64,000 nucleotides of DNA from Torymus aiolomorphi (Eukaryota > Arthropoda > Insecta > Hymenoptera > Torymidae): positions 176,246,604-176,310,603 of the forward strand of contig CM070873.1 of NCBI GenBank assembly GCA_036365515.1, given 5' to 3'. Under the pieces are notes generated by a model. The model made no database searches. It was not told the DNA's origin and worked only from the letters and a program-made list of their open reading frames with translations. This document shows, in pieces, positions 54,461-64,000 of this stretch. Numbering within the stretch: position 1 is the stretch's first letter; each line of letters begins with the position of its first letter. The position numbers and the translations under genes are program-made.

Positions 54461-57400
54461 CTAAATTCATTTTCGCGATTTTACATAATTTTAGAGCAGA
54501 GGGAGAGAATGAATTTCTTTACACAATAGGTAAAAAAAGTCACTTTTTAGAACATATTTTTATGTAGGAAAACGCAGAAAATCGTTCATGTGTTACAAAA
54601 AATAATTTAATCTCTAAATTAAAAAAGATTTATATTTTATTTTAAAAAACCGCGAAGTGATATCTACCACTAGGTGGTGTGGAATGAGGAAACGTCATTG
54701 AGTAGGCATTCGATGATTTTTTTCATTTTTAAAAACCAACCAACAAAATGAATTAAAATGTTTAAAAATTATATCTATTATAATCTGTTATAATTATGAA
54801 TTATGCATTATGAATGCATTATATTCTGCATTATTATAATTTATTTGTGACTTATGAAATTTAAAAAAAAAACACGTTTTTGTTAATAACAAAACAACCG
54901 TGATAGCTATTTGTTATATTTTATTTGTTATATTTTATAATATAAAATATAGATATTTTACTTCTATTTCAAATGATAACTTTATTTATCAGCTCAAAAT
55001 TTATATAAATTTGATGTAAATAAATAATAAATAAATAAATAAATTTAAAAATGAACAATTTTTAATATTCATAAATGAATTTAATTATAATTATGCAATA
55101 AATTCTTTAAAAAATTATAAATTTTGTTATAAAAATTAATTAAAGGAATCCACAAATTACGGTTGAGGAAGCTACGTGCCAATGAATTGGCAGCGGTTTA
55201 TTTCTTTGTGCTCGCATTTTTTTAATTTTTCATCGATCTATCTCAATTAAGAACCAGCACTTACGTATAATTAGAGGAGTATTTTCCCGCCATCCCGATG
55301 GAATCGGTTGAAAATTCATTGAGATAATCGAGGAACTTGCGTACATACGAGCGTACAGACATACACTCATTTTGACCGGAAACGACTTTTCTTGTATCAA
55401 ATTATTAGTTTTTGAAGTCAAACAATTTTCGCTCTGGTGAAATTATAAGGCTCTCCCGAGAAGCGGTCGTGCCTAAAAATTGACTATTTCACTTGGGCTT
55501 AGACGACAAACTCACGTTCGAGAAAGCGGAACTCGCAAAACGCCACACTTTCGAAAATGAGACTCTAGCAAACAGCAAACTAAATCAAGCATAGAATCTA
55601 TCGATATATTCATATAACATAATAGCATGAGATTACTGATGTTTTCATTTATAACTATTTATTTCAAGTGCATATAATTACTGTAGCGTACAACGTAATA
55701 CGTAATTTGTAGGCTAGTAAGGAATGTTTACAAATGGTGGCAATTTGCGAAGGCGACCAGAAATGGCGCCAGTGCGAGTCTGGCGCCAGTGCGAGTCTGG
55801 TCGCGACGTCGCGTCGTAATATTAACCGTAGCGCGCGGAGCGGGATACGGCCGTAGTTAAGCTCGTGTCGCGTATGTTTTCATGTTATGTTCTGATACTG
55901 CCTTTCTGCGGGCTTGTTAATACAAGCATTGTCTTAACTGTCAATTCATGTAGAAAGAAATCATGTACGAGGTCTTAACTAAATTTTCATGCAAGAGGGG
56001 ATGTCTTCCTATTACCTTTTAAAGGAATATTATATTATTTATTATGACAATCGTACACACATGAACAAATTGTAACTGTGAGGCAAAAAATAATTTAATA
56101 TCAAGCTATTTACAGTCTATTTTCATTTACTGAAAAAGTCGAATGATGAAGTTTAAATTCATCAAGGACGATTTGTTGAGTTCGGGTATGTGCACTTATT
56201 TACATTTGGCTAAGAAGGGGATTAGTGCTTAATGATTCTAAATGTCACTTGTTAAATAGGTGCCCGTGTAAATAAAATTTTTGTTACACGAAATTTGTTT
56301 CAAAGTTTGCTGTTTCCGAAGTTTGCAGATAGTTTCGCCAAATTTGAAAAAAGGGAATTTGCCTATCTTATAAACCAAACATACAATGGTACGGCAAAAT
56401 TTGGCGAAACTCTATCCAAACTTCTGGCAACGAATCCAATTAAGTTGTGGTATCTTAATCTCAACTTTGTCAAAACATCATATAAAAAAATAATTATTAT
56501 CAAGTTTGGCAAACGTTGAGGTTAACTTTTGCCAAACTTTGTTAGTGGTGATGATTTTTTATATGAAGTTTTGTTAATGCTTGTGATTACTTAATTACAA
56601 CTTTGATATAATAAAATTACAAATTTCAGCAAAACGTTAGGTAAAAACTTTTGCGAAAATGTGTTGGTATTCTGATTTTCTAATACAAAGTTCTGCCAAA
56701 GTTGATACGAACATATACAAACATATACCAGCAGATTCGCCTCGACGAGCTGATCACGGAAAAAATACTTAAAACTTTTATCTTAATTAGGCCGATTGTA
56801 ATTGCTTGATGAATTTTACCAATCAGCACTCGCCTTTAGCCGCAGAGAATACGACGCTGGCATGTATTATACTCGCGAAGTGGAGGCACGTGGAGTGAGG
56901 CGACGGAAGACCCATCTATTACCTTTAATAGAAATAAATAAACACGCAATAAAAGCAGGTAATAAATGAGAAAGTTCAACACGTGCTCATTCGTCATACC
57001 AGTATTTAATATTGATTACTTAAATAGGATTTTCATGGACTATAAGTAGTGTTAGATAAGAAATAAAATGTGAAGTATGTACCATAGAAGCTAAATCACA
57101 AAAACCGAGGTAAAATAAGATAATTAATCAATTATTGTTGTTATTATTATTTATTAATTGAAAATTAAAGAATATTCCTAGTAAATTATATTTTAAAAAT
57201 AAGCAAATTAATTTATCCCCAAAATTTTCAATTAACAGTACATAAACATTTAAAATAAGTCCGGCGAGGAGTTAAACGCCCGTTAGGACACTGCCCGTGG
57301 CCAATTAACTACCATACGGCTAAAATGAAAAATGATTAGCCTTGTCTTTTGAAGATGGAAAAAATGCGGTCAAATATCAAGGCACGAAGACCTTTTTGGT

Positions 57401-57600
57401 TTTTCATTGTAACTGATTGCTCAATCACTATGAAAAACAAACAATATGCTAATATGCTTTGCGACCATCGATTTCAGTTAAAAAATAGACTATGACGGAA
57501 AATTATTCTCCGTCATTTTCTTCTCTTCCCGTATGATAAGTGTACTAATTCTTTCGAGTTGTGTTACAGGTGCAGACGACGCGCAGGGACGCTCGACCAA
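54461..57600. other. Mostly A+T-rich, no supported gene
   Basis: Contains a third copy of the GAAGCTACGTGCCAATGAAT segment (55168-55187). An 18-bp direct duplication (CTGGCGCCAGTGCGAGT) lies in a GC-rich patch at 55766-55800. A short inverted repeat (AGTTTCGCCAAATTTG at about 56332 and its complement at about 56396) surrounds a 74-codon frame that I do not accept as a gene. No RNA gene was recognised. Confidence 0.4.
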
Positions 57601-58256
<656 letters not shown>

Positions 58257-59098
58257 AATATTCATTATTTTTCGAGTTATATCGATTTTTTTAGAAAAAG
58301 GCTCTCTCCAAAATTGGCTATTTCTCGTCGACGGATAGTCGTACAGTAACGATCGACGACTTTTATTTTTCTAGATGAGTTGTTCTATCATGTTATTATA
58401 CAATTATAACGAATTTTTCAATTTTAATGCTCAAAAAATCACTTTGGAAAAGTATCCTCTTTTTTGGACATGTTTTTTTCGTATAGCTTTTTCAATTATT
58501 ATTTCATAGTAATGGCTATTATGATATTTTCACGTATTTTAAAAAAAAAGTTTCTACGACCTTCTGGAGCCGAGATAATGTTTTTATATTTAAAAAATCT
58601 AGATGACGCAATTAACATGTTACAGCGATGGGGTTTGTGGGAGGTTACTATCGAATACCTATGTTTTCAATAAAAGAATACTAGGATATGGTTTATTGTT
58701 TGCTAGTATTAATAATTAAGTGATGAAGTCAAGCGCGCGGGCGCTTCGTGCATCAGCTGTGGAGGGCGGCGGAGTGGGGATAGCGCCGAGCGGGCGCTCG
58801 CAAAGCTGATTTCGTACATTTAAAATCGACCGTGCTTACAAAATCTTCATTATCTCGGCTTCTAAATGACGCACAAAAATCCTTTGTACTTAATCTGGGA
58901 TAGTTCGACGAGATTAACACGAATATCACGATTTCGTTCGCCTTAAGAGCAAAATTATTCCGGAATTTTTTTATTTTTGTTAAGTTATAATTTTTGTTGT
59001 ACTATTTTCGTTATTTTAATAAATGTCTATTATTACAACAGTATTTTGCTTAAAAGACTTTTACTTTTCTACTACAAAATTATTTTTATTATCTCAGT

Positions 59099-59232
59099 GT
59101 GTGTGCGTGCGTGCGTGCGTGTGTGTGGGTGGGTGGGTGCGCGCGTGCGTTCGTGTGTGTGCGTGTGTGTGTGTGTGTGCGTGGTGTGTGTGTGCGTGTG
59201 TGTGTGTGTGTGTTTGTGTGTATGTGTGCGCA
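59099..59232. repeat. GT-rich microsatellite (interrupted)
   Basis: GTGTGTGCGTGCGTGCG and related units with GTGGGTGGGTG. It begins exactly where the left inverted repeat stops and ends where coding similarity starts, so it has replaced the 5' part of the gene. Confidence 0.93.
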
Positions 59233-59239
59233 AATACAT

Positions 59240-60048
59240 ATGTATATTTCAAATGGATTAGTCATGTGTTTTTGAAAAAAGGAAAGGGGCGAGACGTAGA
59301 TCGATGGTACTCTAATAACAGTTTTGAACATTTAGAATTATCGAAGTATGTAGCCTTCTTACACGCCGTATCGGGTTATGACACAGTCTCTTCATTTTAC
59401 AAACAAGGAAAAAACAAATTAGTAAAAGTATTTAATTCTAATCATGCTTACCTTCAATTACTAGATGCGTTCTATAAAAAAAATGCTCCACGTGATGGAA
59501 TTGCTAAGAATATGTATAAAATAATTTCTCTGTTATATAGCAATAAAATTAATGTAAAGCTTAACGAACATCGCTATGAGCATTTCAAACGATCTACGTC
59601 TCGAGCTTCATTTAAATTAGAAAATCTTCCCCCTACTGATGGAGCTGCCAAACAACATGTCTACAGAGTTTATTTGCAATTATAGCAATGGTTGGGCAAT
59701 GAAAATGATGTAACTCTGTGGGGGTGGAAAATTACACAGATTATTATAATGCCAGTTTATAGTGAAGAACCGTTTATACCCGACGAAATAATCAAAAAAA
59801 TATCAGGTAGCTGCGCAAGTGGTTGTAAAATAAACGCATGTGATTGTAGAAAAAATTTCCTTAAATGTACAAGTGTTTGCTCACATTGTGACGCAACACA
59901 ATGTGAAAATTTCGAAACTACTCCCAATATCGAAATAGACGAGGACTCTAATGATGCCTTCGAAAAGCTTCTTGACCTAAATATGGAAGAAGAGGGACAA
60001 GAAAATGAGGAAGATAATAATCTAACAAAGAGGAGAAAAGTTTTGTGA
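59240..60048 (+). pseudogene. Transposon-associated protein with C-terminal CXC domain, truncated
   Basis: The reading frame emerging from the microsatellite encodes the C-terminal part of a large protein family common in arthropod and other animal genomes. It contains LSKYVAFLHAVSGYDTVSSF, LPPTDGAAKQHVYRVY, QWLGNENDVTLWGWK, and then a Cys cluster CASGCKINACDCRKNFLKC (CXC/tesmin-like, about 59806-59890). An in-frame TAG at 59683-59685 stands where relatives have Gln. The N-terminal part is missing. The acidic C-terminus ends with a basic KRRKVL. The CXC domain suggests DNA binding; the family's role is not established. Confidence 0.7.
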
Positions 60049-61065
60049 ACATAAGACATTTATAGAAGACTATTTTCATTATGATGAATGTATACATATT
60101 TTATAAATAATTATGTAATAAAATAATATTTTAATAAAGTATATTTTTCAAACTTATGTTATTATTAATTTGTTTAATTTCGTTTCATAAATAATTAATT
60201 ACTGAGATAATAAAAATAATTTTGTAGTAGAAAAGTTAAAGTCTTACAAGCAAAATACTGTTGTAATAATAAACATTTATTAAAATAATGAAAATAGTAC
60301 AACAAAAATTATAACTAAACGAAAATAAAAAAATTCCGGAATAATTTTGCTCTTAAGGCGAACGAAATCGTGATATTCGTGTTCATCTCATCGAGCTGCC
60401 CCAGATTAAGTACAAAGGATTTTTGTGTGTCATTTAGAAGCCGAGATAATGAAGATTTTATAAGCACGGTCGATTTTGAATGTACGAAATCAGTTTTGCG
60501 AGCTCCCGCTCGGCGCTATCTCCACTCCGCTGCCCTCCACAGCTGACGCACGATGCGCCCGCGCGCTTGAATTTATCACTTAATTATTAATACTAGCAAT
60601 CAATAAACCATATCCTAGTATTTTTTATTGAAAATATAGGTATTCGATAGTAACCTCCCACAAACCCCATCGCTGTAACATGTTAATTGCGTCCTCTAGA
60701 TTTTTTAAATATAAAAACATTATCTCGGCTCCAGAAGGTCGTAGAAACTTTTTTTTTTTTAAATACGTGAAAAAATGTCAGTAATCGATTGCCATAATAG
60801 CCATTACTATAAAATAAAAATTGAAAAAGCTATACGAAAAAAAACGTCCAAAAAAGAGGATACTTTTTCAAAGTGATTTTTTGAGCATTAAAATTGATAA
60901 ATTCGTTATAATTGTATAATAACATGATAGAACAACTCATCTGGAAAAAGAAAAGTGCTCGATCGTTACTGTACGGCCATCCGTCGACGAGAAATAGCCA
61001 ATTTTGGAGAGCGCCTTTTTCTCAAAAAGTCGATATATCTCTAAAAATAATGAATATTAGTAGTT

Positions 61066-61172
61066 ATTGTGGCACCATGGGGCAGACACAACAAACCCCC
61101 ACCACCGACTTTGAGATCATTGACCCTTTCTGGTGGTGGGGGTTTATTATGTCTGCCCCATGGTGCCACAAT
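61066..61172. repeat. Hairpin repeat, copy 1
   Basis: GTGGCACCATGGGGCAGACA and its exact complement enclose AACCCCCACCACC and its complement, with a loop TTTGAGATCATTGACCC. It abuts the right end of the CXC transposon. Confidence 0.9.
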
Positions 61173-61715
61173 ATTCAAAATTCAAAATTATGATTTAAAC
61201 TTAACTCTATGATTTCAAAATTTAAAATTATGATTTAAACTTAACTCTATGATTTCAAAATTTAAAATATAACTTGAATTTTTAAAATTTATATAATATT
61301 GAACTCTATGATTTAAAATTTAACTTTACAATTTAACTCTATAATATTAACTATTATTGACTTAGTCAATTTATATAAGATAAATATACAATTAAAAACA
61401 AAAATTGTTGGTTGTATTATAAGAAAAATTGATGTATGTTTAAAATACTATGACAAGATTGTTTTCAATTGTTCAATATTTTTCATATATATTTATTATA
61501 TAAAAGTTGAATTGTAAAAGAAAAATTTTAAATCATAGTTTCATCAAATTTTAAATTATAAAAGTTGAATTGTAAAAGAAAAATTTTAAATCATAGTTTC
61601 ATCAAATTTTAAATTATAAAGGTGAATTGTAAAAGAAAAATTTTAAATCATAGTTTCATCAAATTTTAAATTATTAAGTTGGATTGTAAAAGAAAAATTT
61701 TAAATCATAGTTTCA
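61173..61715. repeat. A+T-rich tandem repeats between the hairpins
   Basis: At 61190-61270 a ~40-bp unit (TATGATTTAAACTTAACTC then ATTTCAAAATTTAAAAT) is repeated. At 61505-61710 a ~58-bp unit (AAGTTGAATTGTAAAAGAAA then TTTAAATCATAGTTTC) occurs about four times. Confidence 0.85.
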
Positions 61716-61845
61716 AATTTTGAATATTATGGCACCATGGGGCAGACACAACAAACCCCCACCACCGACTTTGAGATCATTGACCCTTTCTGGTGGTTGG
61801 GGTTTATTATATCTGCCCCATGGTGCCACAATATTCAAAATTCAA
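61716..61845. repeat. Hairpin repeat, copy 2
   Basis: Same core as copy 1, with arms extended outward by AATTTTGAATATT to about 55 bp. Its right flank (CAAAATTATGATTTAAACTTAA without a break) is the same as that of copy 1, which suggests that hairpin plus flank is the repeated unit. Confidence 0.9.
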
Positions 61846-62034
61846 AATTATGATTTAAACTTAAGGAGAAATTTCATGCAGCGAAAAAATCGCTGCGACC
61901 AGTGTCATGTGACCGTCGCCCTTCGCAACTGCGATTGTCGCGGTGAAGCTAAATTGATCCAGCTTTTTTGCGTCAACACGGTTTCAGGAAAAAAATTAAA
62001 ATCTTTAAATATTTTTTAACTAAATTCATAGATT
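61846..62034. other. 5' flank of the MADF gene
   Basis: Contains a GC-richer patch (61870-61985) with an inverted AGCGA/TCGCT turn. It may be promoter or 5' UTR sequence. Confidence 0.3.
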
Positions 62035-62945
62035 ATGGATATAGATAATGTAAGTATAGTATATTTTATTTTACAGCCCTATTACTTGTTTTTACAATTA
62101 ATAAATTTTTAAATCATAGAATATAAATATGTATATACGTAATTATAACCTAACTATTTTTGATTATTTATTAACTTTAATATGAAAATCTGTACAGGAA
62201 AATGATGAATTGGAGTATATCTGCTCAAATTGCTTTGAAAACGTTGGTATTACAAAAATACCTAACCATCCTTGTTCATTGAATTGTAAAAAAATTGTAA
62301 CGGATGAAAAAGGATTCTTTTATGTGGATGAAACATCAGGTAAATTATGATCATATGCCTGAAATATTATTAATTAAAGTAAGCTACAATAAATATTTGT
62401 ATTAAAATTAATCATATATTTTGCTTTTATTTGTAGATTGTGCTAATGAAGAATGTGATGCAACAGGTAGCAGCAATCTAGAAAATAATGAAAATGTTAA
62501 TACTACGAATATTAAATGTGCACCAAAAAAGTCTGTTAAGTCCGTAGAAGAACAATTAATATCAGAAGTTTCAGTACGAGAACCTTTATGGAACTATACA
62601 TTCATTGCCTGTTTAGCAAAGAAAAAAGCAAATAAGAGATCGTTTATGGGAAAAAGTAGCTGCTGCTCTGCAAGGTATATTTAAACTCTTATTAATTTTA
62701 CGTACTATATCCACGTAAATCCACGTAAAATACGTAAATTTGGTGCGAATAGACACACCATTAATTTTAACAGTCCTGTAGGTAACTGAATTTTTTTACA
62801 GGTGCTTATACAGTAGACGAAGCAAAAAAAAGTGGAAAAATCTTACCGATACATTTAAGAAATAATTATTTTATGAAGCTAATGGCCATATCTACCAGTG
62901 AAAGGTGATTTTTTTTAAAAAATTAAAAAATAAAAAACACCATAA

Positions 62946-62993
62946 TCTTCGACGTTTCGGAGACTTTATTCATATCTCCCTCTTCAGGAATAA
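62946..62993 (-). ncRNA. Hammerhead ribozyme motif (minus strand)
   Basis: The inverted counterpart in the left arm, with identical core, stem II and ACGU on the minus strand. Confidence 0.7.
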
Positions 62994-63111
62994 TCCTTAA
63001 TTACATATCGTAATGTCAAGTAGTTTATGCGGGCAACAATCCGCTCGTCAGTGACTGACGAGCGGATTGTTGCCCGCATAAACTACTTGACATTACGATA
63101 TGTAATTAAGG

Positions 63112-63160
63112 ATTATTCCTGAAGAGGGAGATATGAATAAAGTCTCCGAAACGTCGAAGA
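63112..63160 (+). ncRNA. Hammerhead ribozyme motif (plus strand)
   Basis: CUGAAGA, stem II GGGAGA/UCUCC, GAAA, palindromic ACGU, cleavage triplet GUC (after 63155). Stem I begins G-C, A-U, A-U between UUC before the core and GAA after cleavage. The core matches the copy at 42051 while stem sequences differ in a compensating way. Confidence 0.7.
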
Positions 63161-64000
63161 TTATGGTGTTTTTTATTTTTTAATTTTTAAAAAAAAATCA
63201 CCTTTCACTGGTAGATATGGCCATTAGCTTCATAAAATAATTATCTACAATACTCTACCATTAGCTGAGATCAACAACTTAAAACATTTAAGAAATGTTT
63301 GGCTGATCAAAAGCATAGAAAAAGTGGATCTGCTGCTAAGAAAACAACAAAGTGGCGCTATTTTGACCAAATGCAATTCATAAAAGATATTGATTTGGGC
63401 TACAATACGTAAGATTCATTTTCTTTAATTTTAGTTTTTATCATAATTCAATTTTTTAATCAGTTTAGTTTTTTTAATATTAAATAACATATTACTTTTA
63501 TTATGTAAATTGTGACTGCTATATATACTTTCAAACTTACTTTTAATTAAATTAACAAAGGTTTAAGCAATTTGTTTAACTGTAATTTTAGAAAGAGCAT
63601 ATGTAATTTGAGCAATGAAAATTCTTTAGACAACTCGGAGGATGCTGATACCAATTTAAATGAGAGTGTCGATCTTGACGTTGAAGGTAGTTTATATTTT
63701 TAATTTTTCAATCGAAGCAAATTACATTTAAAAGTTATATTTAATATTAAATTTCTTTTTAGAACCACCAAAGAAGGAATCAAAACAAGATAACTATTTA
63801 AAAATTATAGCAGATTCTGTATCTACACCACCAAAAATTGAGTTTCCTCCGCTTCCTATGCTTCCACCATCTCCAACTCAACCCAAAGATGTTGACGATA
63901 TTAAAGGGTTTTGTTATCTATTAGAGAATAAGCTTCGAAAATTATCACTGCAGAAAGCTAGTGCACTGATGTTAGATATCCATAATCTACTCTTTAAAGC

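Larger units (their letters stand above)
58257..61058. mobile_element. Transposon with ~850-bp inverted repeats around a CXC gene
   Basis: 58257-59098 and 60202-61058 are reverse complements over almost their whole length, from AATATTCATTATTTTT at the outer ends to ATTATCTCAG at the inner ends. They differ by scattered substitutions and small indels. The interior holds a GT-rich microsatellite and the 3' part of a CXC-domain gene. No transposase is seen, so it may be non-autonomous or internally deleted. Superfamily unresolved; outer target duplications are not visible because the right side abuts another insertion. Confidence 0.85.
62864..63283. mobile_element. Second hammerhead-bearing Penelope-type fold-back, inside the MADF exon
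   Basis: A 420-bp insertion with a 13-bp target duplication ACATTTAAGAAAT (62851-62863 and 63284-63296). Removing the insert and one duplicate joins the MADF coding exon in frame at the junction. The palindrome spans about 62860-63246 with ~193-bp arms and a one-base turn at 63053. A single-stranded tail (63247-63283) contains ACCATTAGCTGAGATCAAC, related to the arm ends of the 41794-42178 copy. No protein is encoded. Confidence 0.8.
62035..64000 (+). pseudogene. MADF/BESS-domain gene, partial, broken by an insertion
   Basis: Exons by splice signals and phase are 62035-62049, 62198-62339, 62437-62674, 62802-63408 (with an insertion inside), 63592-63685 and 63763 to the window edge. Exon 2 encodes a zinc-like CSNCF...HPCSLNC segment. 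Exons 3-4 encode a MADF domain (VREPLWNYTF..., then VDEAKKK and TKWRYFDQM). The last exon encodes a Pro-rich stretch and a BESS-like end (FCYLLENKLRKLSLQKA). MADF/BESS proteins are DNA-binding regulators and also partners of PIF/Harbinger transposases. Two single-base shifts occur at short runs: GTTTATGG in exon 3 and an A run at about 62822 in exon 4. Exon 4 carries the 420-bp fold-back. The frame is open at the window end, so the gene continues. Confidence 0.72.

Overview
The window is eukaryotic nuclear DNA: strongly A+T-rich, with GT-AG introns, microsatellites and layered mobile elements. It is probably an insect. The R1-clade LINE, the insect-style Polinton, the MADF/BESS gene and a transposon-borne CXC-domain gene all point there. 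A parasitoid-wasp-like genome is only a guess. Few sequences look like ordinary host genes; most of the window is a stack of elements inserted into one another. Layout: 1-6180 is a ~288-bp satellite with higher-order structure. A tRNA-derived sequence (6740-6812) and a related ~146-bp repeat array (7085-8180) follow. A broken DDE-like transposase gene lies at 8539-10353 and an SDE2-like fragment at 11342-11735. From 12000 to 13792 a GC-rich repeat is split by a 1.1-kb solo LTR with a 4-bp target duplication. From 13861 to 24655 lies a decayed Polinton/Maverick (adintovirus-like) provirus. It encodes a major capsid protein, minor capsid protein, adenain-like protease, VP1-type phospholipase A2 protein, packaging ATPase, two structural-type proteins, a retroviral-type integrase with chromodomain, and protein-primed DNA polymerase B. 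Between integrase and polymerase sits a 68-codon PPP1R15/GADD34-like gene. Capsid and morphogenesis genes diverge from a ~95-bp intergenic promoter region at 17684-17777. Several genes carry nonsense codons or frameshifts, while the ATPase, its two downstream genes and the PPP1R15-like gene are open. A minus-strand multi-exon gene of unknown function (25376-26509) follows. A MITE with a 49-bp perfect stem is at 27873-28219. An 8.9-kb element flanked by TTAA (28770-37685) sits in a ~100-130-bp tandem array and is filled with minisatellites, a 1.24-kb palindrome and ~310-320-bp tandem arrays. Two small open genes, each preceded by a splice-acceptor-like sequence, lie at 38140-38993. From 39000 to 50456 there are repeats and fold-back elements, including a Penelope-type fold-back with a hammerhead ribozyme motif on each strand (41794-42178). 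A 5'-truncated R1-clade LINE (50534-53460) is bounded on both sides by (GT)n tracts. A CXC-domain gene fragment lies inside ~850-bp inverted repeats (58257-61058). At the right edge a multi-exon MADF/BESS gene is broken by a second hammerhead-bearing fold-back (62864-63283) with a 13-bp target duplication, and it runs off the window. The strongest candidates for something new are the provirus-borne PPP1R15-like gene and the pair of hammerhead-bearing palindromic elements.
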